64,000 bases of DNA, from assembly GCA_947475445.1 (NCBI GenBank), contig CANJLC010000003.1, forward strand, positions 1 to 64,000, in the 5' to 3' direction. This document shows, one piece after another, positions 17,351 to 26,431 of the stretch. The stretch's first letter is position 1. Each line of letters begins with the position of its first letter. A program made the translations under genes and the position numbers. The DNA is from Alphaproteobacteria bacterium. Its GTDB lineage: Bacteria > Pseudomonadota > Alphaproteobacteria > Micropepsales > Micropepsaceae. The notes below the pieces were generated by a model. The model saw only the letters and a program-made list of their open reading frames with translations, had not been told where the DNA came from and searched no databases.

Positions 17351-17365
17351 TTAACGCTAGTTCAA
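17351..17365 (+). promoter_or_regulatory. CtrA-like box upstream of the Flp pilin gene
   Basis: TTAA-N7-TCAA, one mismatch from the alphaproteobacterial CtrA consensus TTAA-N7-TTAA, lies 65-79 bp before the pilin ATG. In Caulobacter the Flp pilin gene pilA is CtrA-activated, which makes the match plausible. The same stretch forms a small dyad (GCGTT/AACGC inside ACTTTG/CAAAGT). Confidence 0.35.
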
Positions 17366-17429
17366 AGTGGACGTACATCACATCACCCATCGCTGCTATC
17401 CAACCTCCCGTCAAAAGGGAGAACTTTTC

Positions 17430-17594
17430 ATGCGTGGAATTTTTGCCAAGTTTATTTCAAATGAAGATGGCGCTACGGCCATCGAATACGGCCTGATCGC
17501 AGCCCTGATCGCGGTGGTGATCATTACCGGCCTGACATCGGTCGGCACCAATTTGAACACCAAGCTGGATTCGATCGCCAATAGCCTGCGCTGA
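17430..17594 (+). CDS. Flp/PilA-family class III pilin
   Basis: Precursor of 54 residues for a Tad-type (Flp) pilus. The short leader ends in NEDG (11-14) and is cut before ATAIEYGLIA, giving the usual Glu at mature position 5 and Tyr at 6. A hydrophobic helix follows. The start is the ATG at 17430 with AAGGGAGA in front; the longer frame upstream was rejected. No tadZ, cpaF, tadB or prepilin peptidase gene is in the window, so the pilin is separate from its assembly machinery. The copy could be a second or specialised pilin. Confidence 0.9.
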   Translation: MRGIFAKFISNEDGATAIEYGLIAALIAVVIITGLTSVGTNLNTKLDSIANSLR

Positions 17595-17605
17595 TTTTGC
17601 GAAAC

Positions 17606-17628
17606 AGGCCGGCGCGGCGCGCCGGCCT
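17606..17628. terminator. Bidirectional hairpin between pilin and mdtC
   Basis: AGGCCGGCGCG (17606-17616) and its exact complement (17618-17628) form an 11-bp stem around a single G, touching the mdtC stop codon. It lies between convergent genes. There is no T-run, so termination would depend on stem strength, or Rho. Confidence 0.5.
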
Positions 17629-20600
17629 ATTCGGCGGGCGCAGCCCGCGGCCGCACCAGCCCGTGATACCAGCGGTTCCAGCCATTGCGGGCGCGCGTGC
17701 CGACGCGGTCGAGATAGAGATAGACCACCGGCGTGGTGTACAGCGTCAGCGCCTGGCTGAGGAGCAAGCCGCCCACAATGGAGATGCCCAGCGGCTGGCG
17801 CAGTTCCGAGCCCTCGCCCAGGCCGATGGCGAGCGGGATCGCGCCCAATATCGCCCCCACCGTGGTCATCATGATGGGACGAAAGCGCAGCAGGCAGGCC
17901 TGGTGAATAGCCTCGCGCGGCGGGATGTTTTTTTTCCGCTGCAGCGTGATGGCGAAATCAATCAGGATGATGGCGTTTTTCTTGACGATGCCGATCAGCA
18001 GGATGACGCCGATCATGGCGATCAGGCTGAAATCGGCCTTGAAGACCAGCAGCGCCAGCACCGCGCCCACGCCCGCCGATGGCAGGGTGGACAGAATGGT
18101 GAGGGGATGAATCAGGCTCTCATACAGGATGCCCAGCACGATATAGATCGTGAGCACGGCCGCCAGCAGCAGCAGCGGTTCATTTTCCAATGATTTCTGG
18201 AAGAGGCGGAAGGTGCCGGCGGCTTCGCCGTGCAGGCTGAGGGGAACATTGAGCCGCGCCATGGTGCGCTGGATGGCGGCCTGGGCGACACTGATCGCCT
18301 CTCCTTCCGGAATGCTGAAAGAGAAAGTGGTGGCGACAAAGGGGCCCTGGTGATTGACCGACACCGGGGTTGAGCCCGGCCCGAAACTGGCAAAGGCGGA
18401 AAGCGGGATAATCGTCTCCACCCGGGTGGAGACAGAGGCGCCGGTCGAGGCGCCGCCGCGCGCCGTGTTGGTCAGGGCATTGAGCTGCTGGTTGCGCACC
18501 GCGTCGGCAGCCGCGGCGTCACTCGTGCTGGCGCTGGTGGTGTTGCTGGCGATGACGGTGGTGCCGCCGGCAGCGGCCGTGGCCTGGGTGCCGCTGATGG
18601 CGCCCCCGGATTTGGAGACATAGATCTCGCGCAGGGTTTCGGGACTCTGCCAGAATTCCGGCGCCACGCCCATCACCACATGATACTGGTTCTTGTCCTT
18701 GTAGAGGGTCGAGACCTGGCGCTGGCCAAAGGCGTCATACAGCGTGGAATCGATCTGGCTGGTGGTCAGGCCCAGGCGCGCCGCCGTGGGGCGGTCAATC
18801 TTGAGGGCGATCTCAAGCCCCTTGTCCTGGGTATCGGAATTGACATCTTCTATTTCCGGCACATTCTCCAGCGCCTGGGTGATCTTGGGCACCCATTCAT
18901 TCAGATCCTCCAGCGTGTCGCCCAGGATGGTGTACTGGTAATTGCCGTTGCCGCCCCGCCCACCCGCGCGCACGCCGGTGATGCTGGCGGAGTTCAAAAA
19001 GGCGCGGGCGCCCGGGATAGTGGCGAGCTTGGGCCGCATGCGGTCGATCACCTGGGCGCTGGTCATGTAATCGCGCTGCGCCGGTGGCTTCAGCGTCACA
19101 AACAAATTGCCGCCATTGTTGCCGACAAAGCCGCCGCTGGATTCCACCGCCGGATCGGCGCGGATGATATCGGCGAACTGGACGAATTTCTTCTGCATCA
19201 GCTGGAAGGAAATGGTCTGGTCACCGCGGATATTGCCCTGCAGGCGTCCCTCATCCACTTCCGGGAAAAAGCCCTTGGGAACAATAGCGAGCAGGTAGAA
19301 ATTGAGCCCGATGGTAACGAACAGGATGAAAAGCACTGTCCTGGGATTGTCCAGCGCCCAGCCCACGGTGCGGCGGTAGAAATCCAGGCTCTTTTCAAAC
19401 AGCAGCCTTGAGGCGCGCAAGATGCGGCTTTCGCGCAGCGCGGGACGGATGTCGAGGAAGGCGCACATCATCGGGGTGACGCTGAGCGAAACGACCAGGG
19501 AAATGACGATGGCGATGGTCAGCGTCACGGCGAATTCATGGAAAATCTTGCCCACGATCCCGCCCAGCAGCAGCACCGGGAAAAACACCGCCACCAGCGA
19601 AATGCTCATGGACAGGACGGTGAAGGAGACTTCCTGGGCGCCCTTGAGCGCGGCGTCCATGCGGCTGGCGCCCATCTCCAGGTGCCGGGTGACATTCTCC
19701 AGCACCACGATGGTGTTATCCACCACAAAGCCGGTGGAGACGATCAGGGCCATCAGGGAAAAATTGTCCAGGCTGAAATCCACCAGGTACATGATGCCGA
19801 AGGTGCCCAGCAGGGACAGCGGCACCGACACCGCGGTGACGAAGGTGGCGCGCATGTTGCGCAGGAAGAAAAACACCACCACGACCACCAGGATGGTGGA
19901 AAGAATGAGCGTAATTTCAACGTCATGGACCGAATTTCGGATGGACACGGTGGGATCGTTGATCACCGCGAGATTGACGGCATTGGGCAGCGCCGCCTGA
20001 AGCTCGGGCTGCAGGGCGCGGATGCGGTCCACCACGTCGATCACATTGGCGCCGGGCTGCTTGGTGACCGTGACCAGGACGGCAGGTTCGCCATTGGCCA
20101 CACCCATGTTGCGGATATTCTCCACGCTGTCACTTACGACTGCGACATCGGACAGGCGCACCGCCGCATTGTTGCGATAGGCGATCACCAGGCTTTTGTA
20201 GTCCGCGGCCTCGGTGGCGGAATCATTGGCATAAAGCTGGAAACGCTGCGTGCCCTGTTCAATCGCACCCTTGGGGCTGTTGGCGTTGGCGGCGCTGACG
20301 GCGGCGCGCACATCTTCCAGGCCAATGCCGTATTTGAACAAAGCGCGGGGATTGAGGTCGATGCGGATGGCGGGCAGTGAGGCGCCGTTCAGTTCGACAT
20401 TACCCACGCCATCCACTTGCGACAGGCGCTGCTGCAATATGTTGGAGGCCTGGTCATAGATCTGTCCCGGCGTCAGCGTCCTGGACGTCAGCGCCATGGT
20501 CATGATGGGAAAATCGGACGGATTGAATTTGCGATAGGTGGGATTGGAGCGCAGCGCCGCGGGCAGATCGGCGCGCGAGGCGTTGATGGCCGCCTGCACG

Positions 20601-20914
20601 TCGCGCGCCGCGCCGTCGATGTCGCGGCTGATGTCGAATTGCAGCACCACCTGGGTTGAGCCCACCGAGGAGCGCGAGGTCATTTCCGTGACGGCGGCGA
20701 TGGAGCCCAGGTGCCGTTCCAGCGGCGTGGCCACACTGGTGGACATGGTTTCAGGGCTGGCGCCTGGCATGCTGGCCTGCACCACCAGGGTGGGGATATC
20801 GATATTGGGCAAAGGCGAAACCGGCAGCAGGAACAGCGCGCCCAGCCCCGCAAGCGCAAGGCCGAGCGCCAGCAGCGTGGTGGCGATGGGGCGGAAGATG
20901 AAAAGCCTGACCAT
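17627..20914 (-). CDS. mdtC: RND efflux transporter subunit, MdtC-like
   Basis: Inner-membrane RND pump subunit of 1095 residues with twelve predicted transmembrane helices and two large periplasmic loops. The N-terminus (FIFRPIATTLLALGLALAG, 5-23) and PGASPETMSTSVATPLERHL are MdtC/MexK-like. Two oddities are visible. TM4 reads VVDNTIVVLEN, so the proton-relay Asp pair is Asp399-Asn400. A low-complexity Ala/Thr/Ser/Gly insertion of about 60 residues (about 770-830) lies in the second periplasmic loop, which explains the extra length. The gene follows mdtB by 10 bp. In E. coli MdtB and MdtC form a B2C heterotrimer. Confidence 0.88.
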   Translation of the reverse strand: MVRLFIFRPIATTLLALGLALAGLGALFLLPVSPLPNIDIPTLVVQASMPGASPETMSTSVATPLERHLGSIAAVTEMTSRSSVGSTQVVLQFDISRDIDGAARDVQAAINASRADLPAALRSNPTYRKFNPSDFPIMTMALTSRTLTPGQIYDQASNILQQRLSQVDGVGNVELNGASLPAIRIDLNPRALFKYGIGLEDVRAAVSAANANSPKGAIEQGTQRFQLYANDSATEAADYKSLVIAYRNNAAVRLSDVAVVSDSVENIRNMGVANGEPAVLVTVTKQPGANVIDVVDRIRALQPELQAALPNAVNLAVINDPTVSIRNSVHDVEITLILSTILVVVVVFFFLRNMRATFVTAVSVPLSLLGTFGIMYLVDFSLDNFSLMALIVSTGFVVDNTIVVLENVTRHLEMGASRMDAALKGAQEVSFTVLSMSISLVAVFFPVLLLGGIVGKIFHEFAVTLTIAIVISLVVSLSVTPMMCAFLDIRPALRESRILRASRLLFEKSLDFYRRTVGWALDNPRTVLFILFVTIGLNFYLLAIVPKGFFPEVDEGRLQGNIRGDQTISFQLMQKKFVQFADIIRADPAVESSGGFVGNNGGNLFVTLKPPAQRDYMTSAQVIDRMRPKLATIPGARAFLNSASITGVRAGGRGGNGNYQYTILGDTLEDLNEWVPKITQALENVPEIEDVNSDTQDKGLEIALKIDRPTAARLGLTTSQIDSTLYDAFGQRQVSTLYKDKNQYHVVMGVAPEFWQSPETLREIYVSKSGGAISGTQATAAAGGTTVIASNTTSASTSDAAAADAVRNQQLNALTNTARGGASTGASVSTRVETIIPLSAFASFGPGSTPVSVNHQGPFVATTFSFSIPEGEAISVAQAAIQRTMARLNVPLSLHGEAAGTFRLFQKSLENEPLLLLAAVLTIYIVLGILYESLIHPLTILSTLPSAGVGAVLALLVFKADFSLIAMIGVILLIGIVKKNAIILIDFAITLQRKKNIPPREAIHQACLLRFRPIMMTTVGAILGAIPLAIGLGEGSELRQPLGISIVGGLLLSQALTLYTTPVVYLYLDRVGTRARNGWNRWYHGLVRPRAAPAE

Positions 20915-20924
20915 CAGCCCGCCC

Positions 20925-23900
20925 TCACGGCGTAGTGGGCGCGGGCTGTTCGCCCCGCCGCCGGGCGCGCCAGGCGCGGAATTCGCAGCCCCAGCGGTCG
21001 AAATAGATGTAGATCACCGGCGTGGTGAAGAGCGTGAGAAGCTGGCTCACCAAAAGGCCGCCGACAATGGTGATGCCCAGCGGATGGCGCAGTTCCGAGC
21101 CCATGCCCCAGCCCAGCATCAGCGGCAAGGCGCCGAACAGCGCCGCCACCGTGGTCATCAGGATGGGCCGGAAGCGCAGCAAGGCTGCCTGGTGGATGGC
21201 CTCGGTGGGCGACTTGCCCTCGTTGCGTTCCGCCTCCAGCGCGAAGTCGATCATCATGATGGCATTCTTCTTGACGATGCCGATCAGGAGGATGATGCCG
21301 ATAATCGAGACGATGTTGAGGTCATGGCCGGTGATGATCAGGGCCAGCAGCGCGCCCACGCCGGCCGACGGCAAGGTGGACAGGATGGTGATGGGGTGGA
21401 TGAAGCTTTCATACAGCACGCCCAGCACGATATAGACGGTGATGATGGCGGCCGCGATCAGCAGCAATTCATTGAGCAGCGCCGACTGGAAGGCCAGCGC
21501 CGAGCCCTGGAACTGGGTGGTGACGCTGCTGGGATTTCCGGCGGCGCTTTCCGCCTTTTTCACGGCGTCCACCGCCGCGCCTAGCGAATAGCCTGACGCC
21601 ACATCGAAGGAGATGGTGGCGGAAGGGAACTGGCCCAGATGGGAAATCTGCAGCTGCACCGGGCGCTGTTCCACCGTGGCGATGGTGGACAGGCGCACCT
21701 GGCCGCCGCCGGCGGACGGCACATAGATATCGTTCAGCGAGGCCACGCTGTTCTGCAGGCGCGGATCGGCCTCCAGGATGACGCGGCGCTGACTGGACTC
21801 GGTGAAGATGGTCGAGATGATGCGCTGGCCGAAGGAATCATACAGCGCATTGTCGATGGTGGCCGCCGTGATGCCGAAGCGCGCGGCAGTGTCGCGGTCG
21901 ACTTTAAGATAAGCGGACAGGCCCTTGTCGAGGAAATCGGTCGAGACGTTCGTAAGCGCGCCGGCCTTGTTCAATTCCGCCATCAGCTTGGGCACGAAGG
22001 CGTTGAGGTCGGAGGCCGTCGCGGCCTGCAGCACGAACTGGTACTGGGCGCGGCTGACAACGGAGTCGATGGTGAGGTCCTGTATCGGCTGCAGGAAAAA
22101 GCTGATGCCCGGGACCTTGCCGGCATCCGCCTGCAGGCGGGCCATCACGGCGGAGACGCCGTCACGTGTCCCCTTGGGCTTGAGATTGATGAGAAAGCGT
22201 CCGGCATTGAGGGTGGTGTTGGTGCCGTCCACGCCGATGAAGGAGGACAGGCTTTCCACATCCCTGTCCTTGAGCATCTCCGCGGCCAGTGCCTGCTGGC
22301 GCCGCGCCATTTCGTCAAAGGACACGGTGGGGCCGGCGGTGGTGATGGCCTGCACGAAGCCGGTGTCCTGAACCGGGAAAAAGCCCTTTGGGATCAGGAT
22401 ATAAAGCAGGACGCTGCAGGCCAGGGTGACGATCGCCACCAGCATGGTGAAACGCTGGTGCCGCAGGACCCAGATCAGCAACCGGTCATATTCACCGATG
22501 AAGCGCTGGTAATATGCTTCTGTGCGGCGCTGGAAAGCGCCCTGGCGCTTTTCTTCCACCTCATGGCTGCGCAGCAGCTTGGCGCAAAGCATCGGAACCA
22601 GGGTGAGCGATACCACGGCCGAAATCAAGATGGTGATGGCCAGGGTGACGGCGAATTCGCGAAACAGCCGCCCCACCACTTCCTGCATGAACAGCAGCGG
22701 GATCAGCACCGCGATCAGCGACACGGTCAGCGACACGATGGTAAAGCCGATTTCGCCCGCGCCCTTCATGGCGGCGTCGAACGGCTTCATGCCCTTTTCC
22801 AGGTAACGGGTGATGTTCTCGATCATCACGATGGCGTCATCCACCACAAAGCCGGTGGAAATGGTCAGCGCCATCAGCGACAGATTGTTGAGCGAGTAGC
22901 CCAGCAAATACATGGCCGCGAAGGTGCCGACAATGGATAGCGGCACCGACAGCGACGGGATGAAGGTGGCCGGCAGGTTGCGCAGGAAGACGAAAATTAC
23001 CAGCACCACCAGCACCACGGCCAGCAGCAGTTCGAATTCGACATCGGCGACCGAGGCGCGGATGGTGTTGGTGCGGTCGGTCAGCACCTTGACGTCAATC
23101 GAGGCGGGCAATCCGGCCTGGACTTCCGGTAGAAGCTCCTTGATCGAATCCACCACCGAAATCACATTCGCGCCGGGCTGGCGCTGGACATTCAGCAGCA
23201 CGGCCGGGGTGGTGTTGGCCCAGCTTGACAGCTTGGTGTTCTCGGCGCTTTCCACGATCTTGGCGACATCCGACAGATGCACCGGCGCGCCATTCTTGTA
23301 GGCCACCACGATGTCGGCATAGTCGCCGGCGCTTTGCAGCTGGTCGTTGGCGTTGATGGTGTAGGATTGCGCCGCGCCGTCGAAATTGCCCTTGGGCCCG
23401 TTGAAATTGTTGTTGGCGATGGTGGAACGCAGATCGTCGATGTTGAGCCCATAGGAAGCCAGCTGCTGCAGATTGGCCTGCACCCGCACGGCGGGTTTCT
23501 GGCCGCCGGAAATGCTGACCAGGCCCACGCCCGATTGCTGCGAGATTTTCTGGGCGATGCGGGTGTCGGCGATTTCCTCGACCTGCGTGATGGGCAGGGT
23601 GGGCGAGCTGACGGCAATGGTGATGACCGGCGCGTCGGCGGGATTGACCTTGGCATAGACCGGCGGCGACGGCAGCTGCGGCAACAGGCTGCCGCCGGCA
23701 TTGATCGCCGCCTGGACTTCCTGCTCGGCGATATCGAGGCTGAGATTGAGGTCGAACTGCAGCGTCACCACCGAGGAGCCCGCCGAGGAAACCGAGGACA
23801 TCTGCTTGAGGCCCGGCATCTGGCCGAACTGGCGCTCCAGGATGGCCGTCACGGAGGTGGTCATCACGTCCGGGCTGGCGCCGGGATAGAAGCTCTGCAC

Positions 23901-24038
23901 CTGGATGGTGGGATAATCCACTTCCGGCAGGGCCGACAGGGGCAGGAAACGATAACCCGCCAGGCCCACCAGCATGATGGCGATCATCAGCAGCGATGTC
24001 GCGACAGGCCTTTGGACAAAAGGTGCGGAGATATTCAT
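20925..24038 (-). CDS. mdtB: RND efflux transporter subunit, MdtB-like
   Basis: RND pump subunit of 1037 residues. The N-terminus ([19 protein letters not shown]) and [20 protein letters not shown] match MdtB closely, as does [17 protein letters not shown]4 has the intact relay pair Asp400-Asp401 in [11 protein letters not shown], and the TM10 segment [16 protein letters not shown] is present. Length is normal. It lies 29 bp after mdtA and 10 bp before mdtC, so the three are one operon. No TolC-type channel gene is adjacent; a shared outer-membrane partner must be encoded elsewhere. Confidence 0.9.
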   Translation of the reverse strand: MNISAPFVQRPVATSLLMIAIMLVGLAGYRFLPLSALPEVDYPTIQVQSFYPGASPDVMTTSVTAILERQFGQMPGLKQMSSVSSAGSSVVTLQFDLNLSLDIAEQEVQAAINAGGSLLPQLPSPPVYAKVNPADAPVITIAVSSPTLPITQVEEIADTRIAQKISQQSGVGLVSISGGQKPAVRVQANLQQLASYGLNIDDLRSTIANNNFNGPKGNFDGAAQSYTINANDQLQSAGDYADIVVAYKNGAPVHLSDVAKIVESAENTKLSSWANTTPAVLLNVQRQPGANVISVVDSIKELLPEVQAGLPASIDVKVLTDRTNTIRASVADVEFELLLAVVLVVLVIFVFLRNLPATFIPSLSVPLSIVGTFAAMYLLGYSLNNLSLMALTISTGFVVDDAIVMIENITRYLEKGMKPFDAAMKGAGEIGFTIVSLTVSLIAVLIPLLFMQEVVGRLFREFAVTLAITILISAVVSLTLVPMLCAKLLRSHEVEEKRQGAFQRRTEAYYQRFIGEYDRLLIWVLRHQRFTMLVAIVTLACSVLLYILIPKGFFPVQDTGFVQAITTAGPTVSFDEMARRQQALAAEMLKDRDVESLSSFIGVDGTNTTLNAGRFLINLKPKGTRDGVSAVMARLQADAGKVPGISFFLQPIQDLTIDSVVSRAQYQFVLQAATASDLNAFVPKLMAELNKAGALTNVSTDFLDKGLSAYLKVDRDTAARFGITAATIDNALYDSFGQRIISTIFTESSQRRVILEADPRLQNSVASLNDIYVPSAGGGQVRLSTIATVEQRPVQLQISHLGQFPSATISFDVASGYSLGAAVDAVKKAESAAGNPSSVTTQFQGSALAFQSALLNELLLIAAAIITVYIVLGVLYESFIHPITILSTLPSAGVGALLALIITGHDLNIVSIIGIILLIGIVKKNAIMMIDFALEAERNEGKSPTEAIHQAALLRFRPILMTTVAALFGALPLMLGWGMGSELRHPLGITIVGGLLVSQLLTLFTTPVIYIYFDRWGCEFRAWRARRRGEQPAPTTP

Positions 24039-24067
24039 GGTGCTGGACTATCCGCGCCGGGCGCTGG

Positions 24068-25531
24068 TCACGGCGGACCGCCGCCGCCACCGCGCCGTCC
24101 ACCACCGTCGCCGCGCCGTGCCGACGCCATCGCCTTGGTGCAATCGCCCGACAGGTCGGCGCGATTCTGGAACAGGCATTGCCGCGCCTCGCGCGAACCC
24201 GGCGCGGCGCCGGCGCACAGTTTGGTGATGTCGGCCTTGCAGCTTTCCATCATGGCGGCCTGCGCCTTCTGGCGCGCCGCAACGCGCGCTTCATCGCCGG
24301 CGGCGCCCGATGGCGCCGCAATCTTCACGGGCGCGGGGCCTGGAATTTCCACTTCGGCGCCATCGCGCAGGCGATCCGCGCCATCCACCACCACGGTATC
24401 GCCGGGCTTGAGCCCTTCGGTGATCGCCACCATGTCGCCATCCTGCACGCCCAGCTTGACGCTGCGCTGGTTGGCGACCTTGTCGGGCGAGACCACGAAG
24501 ACAAAGGCGGCGTCCGCGCCGCGCTGAACCGCCGAATAGGGAATCACGGTCTGGTGCTGCAGCGTGTCCACCAGCAGGTGAATATTGACGAACTGGCTGG
24601 GAAAAAGCTTGCCATCCGCATTGTCGAACAGGGCGCGCAACTTCACGGTGCCGGTGGTAGGATCGATCACATTGTCCACCGTGACGAGCTTGCCGCTGGC
24701 GAGCTTGACAGACTGGCTGCGGTCATAGGCGTCGGCGAGAAGTTCGGCGCCGGAGGAATTGCGAGCCATCACCTGGGCGATATTGTCTTCGGGCATGGTG
24801 AAAAGCACCGAGATCGGCGCCAGCTTGGTCACCACCACGATGCCGCCCGCCTGGCCCGCCGAAACGATATTGCCCACATCCACCAGGTGCAGGCCGACAC
24901 GGCCATCCACCTGCGCGGTGATGCGGGTATAGCCAAGGTTGATGGCAGCGGAATCCACATTGGCCTGGTCGGCCTGGATCACGCCCGCGGTGGAGCGCAC
25001 CAAAGCCTCCTGCGCCGACAGCTGCTGGCCGGAGATAGCGTTCTGCGCCGCCAGCGCCTGGTAGCGGGCAAGATCAACCTTGGCATTGGCGAGATTGGCC
25101 TGGTCGCGCGCCAGCTGGCCGCGCACCTGGTCCAGCGCCGCCTGGTAGGGACGCGGATCAATCTGGGCCAGCAGGTCGCCCGCCTTCACCATCTGGCCTT
25201 CGGTGAAATAGATCTTGGTCAGCATGCCGCCGACCTGCGGCCTGACGGTGGCGGTGGCCAGCGGCGTCACCGTGCCCAGCGCATTGAAGGTGATATTGAT
25301 GGGACCGTCCTTGGCGGCGGCCACGCCCACCGGCTGGGGTCCGTTGTTGAAGCCGCGCCGCGGCGCAGGCTTGGGATAGATCACCCAGATCAGCAGGGCC
25401 AACATGGCAAGACCAAGCCCGATGAAAAGCACGCGCGAGGCGCGCGGATGGGCGCCACACCAGCGCTTGAAATCGCCCCACCAGCCCGTACGTCCGGCAT
25501 GAAGGCTTTTGTTGGTGCTTTCGATATTCAT
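24068..25531 (-). CDS. mdtA: RND periplasmic adaptor, MdtA-like, with C-terminal GLG1-type Cys-rich repeat
   Basis: Membrane-fusion protein of 487 residues linking the RND pump to an outer-membrane channel. It has an N-terminal membrane anchor (about 34-52), a lipoyl half with RPQVGGMLTKIYFTEGQMVK, an alpha-hairpin coiled coil (about 125-195) and beta-barrel domains. After the normal end there is an added segment with Cys431, 439, 452 and 464 in the C-x7-C-x12-C-x11-C pattern of Cys-rich GLG1 repeats, then a Gly/Arg-rich tail. Such repeats usually occur in small periplasmic proteins. The start at 25531 was chosen over 25561 because the extra ten residues are not anchor-like. Confidence 0.85.
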   Translation of the reverse strand: MNIESTNKSLHAGRTGWWGDFKRWCGAHPRASRVLFIGLGLAMLALLIWVIYPKPAPRRGFNNGPQPVGVAAAKDGPINITFNALGTVTPLATATVRPQVGGMLTKIYFTEGQMVKAGDLLAQIDPRPYQAALDQVRGQLARDQANLANAKVDLARYQALAAQNAISGQQLSAQEALVRSTAGVIQADQANVDSAAINLGYTRITAQVDGRVGLHLVDVGNIVSAGQAGGIVVVTKLAPISVLFTMPEDNIAQVMARNSSGAELLADAYDRSQSVKLASGKLVTVDNVIDPTTGTVKLRALFDNADGKLFPSQFVNIHLLVDTLQHQTVIPYSAVQRGADAAFVFVVSPDKVANQRSVKLGVQDGDMVAITEGLKPGDTVVVDGADRLRDGAEVEIPGPAPVKIAAPSGAAGDEARVAARQKAQAAMMESCKADITKLCAGAAPGSREARQCLFQNRADLSGDCTKAMASARRGDGGGRRGGGGGPP

Positions 25532-25631
25532 GGGATGATCCCAAATGCGGGCCAAAAACAAAGGAGGCAGTACGCGGCTTTTATGGGCCTTGTATGTGTT
25601 TTGGCCCCAATCCGGCCATGTTAAGGCATGT

Positions 25632-25666
25632 AACTGGATTATGCTGTAATCCGATTATAGCCAGTT
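25632..25666 (-). promoter_or_regulatory. Nested inverted repeat over the mdtABC promoter
   Basis: AACTGG (25632-25637) pairs with CCAGTT (25661-25666), and inside it GGATTA (25636-25641) pairs with TAATCC (25647-25652). On the minus strand a perfect -10 box, TATAAT, lies at 25659-25654 within the repeat, about 120 bp upstream of mdtA. A dimeric repressor bound here would block the promoter. No regulator gene is adjacent. Confidence 0.5.
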
Positions 25667-25742
25667 TCCAGTGAATTTGCCGAAAGTAACATGAACCTGA
25701 CCTGAACAGGCCATTTTCCCAACACCAGCCTAGGCATTACGC

Positions 25743-26285
25743 GTGATCCACGATTTCGTTCATTGGCTATTTGAAAGCGTCATCCCCTGGATCACGGACC
25801 TGGCCAAGAACCACCACGCCTGGTGCTTTCCCATCGCCTTTGTCGTGGCCTTTTCCGAATCCTTTATCGGCATCTCGTTTATCGTGCCGGGCACTGTCAT
25901 TCTGGTCACCCTGGGGGCGGTGATCGGCGCCAGCCATATCAGCGTGATTCCCGCCTGGGCCGGCGCCGTGCTGGGTTCACTGGCAGGGGACTGGATCTGT
26001 TACTGGCTCGGCTGCCGTTATGGCCACCGCATCCGCCATGTCCGGCCCTTTAACCGCTTTGAGAAGCACATCGAGAAGGGCCTGCAATTCTTCCACGACA
26101 AGGGCATCTGGGCCATCATCATAGGCCGTTTCCTGGGCCCTTTTCGCGCCGTGGTGCCCCTGGTGGCGGGAATTTCCCAGGTGGAATTCTGGTCCTTCCA
26201 GATCGCCAATGGCGCGGTCGCCATGGTCTGGGCCTTTGCCGTGCTCTCGCCCGTGGGGGCGCTTTTGCGCCACCTGTTGCCCTGA
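25743..26285 (+). CDS. DedA-family membrane protein
   Basis: Inner-membrane protein of 180 residues from the DedA/SNARE-associated family, members of which support envelope homeostasis and, in several cases, undecaprenyl-phosphate or phospholipid recycling. Visible features are Glu39 in the first re-entrant segment, GSLAGDWICYWLG (78-90) and the core motif GRFLGPFRAVVPLVAG (128-143). The start is GTG at 25743; no better upstream start exists. It diverges from mdtABC with 211 bp between the starts. The next gene, gltD, converges on it. Confidence 0.9.
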   Translation: MIHDFVHWLFESVIPWITDLAKNHHAWCFPIAFVVAFSESFIGISFIVPGTVILVTLGAVIGASHISVIPAWAGAVLGSLAGDWICYWLGCRYGHRIRHVRPFNRFEKHIEKGLQFFHDKGIWAIIIGRFLGPFRAVVPLVAGISQVEFWSFQIANGAVAMVWAFAVLSPVGALLRHLLP

Positions 26286-26366
26286 GCTGTTGCGGTTAAC
26301 CCGCCAAGTGAACGGTGTTTGCATTGGCCTAAAGCGGGACTGGTAACGCCAAAATCTCGCGAAAAT

Positions 26367-26390
26367 CCCCCTTTGCGTGCCAAAGCGGGG
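26367..26390 (-). terminator. Terminator of gltBD
   Basis: On the minus strand a GC-rich stem (CCCCGCTTTG with CAAAGGGGG, one bulged base) is followed by ATTTTC, 42 bp past the gltD stop. The plus-strand side has no T-run, so it serves gltBD more than dedA. Confidence 0.55.
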
Positions 26391-26431
26391 CGCAAGCCGC
26401 GCCGCTGGGCATTATCGCCACGACCTGACGC

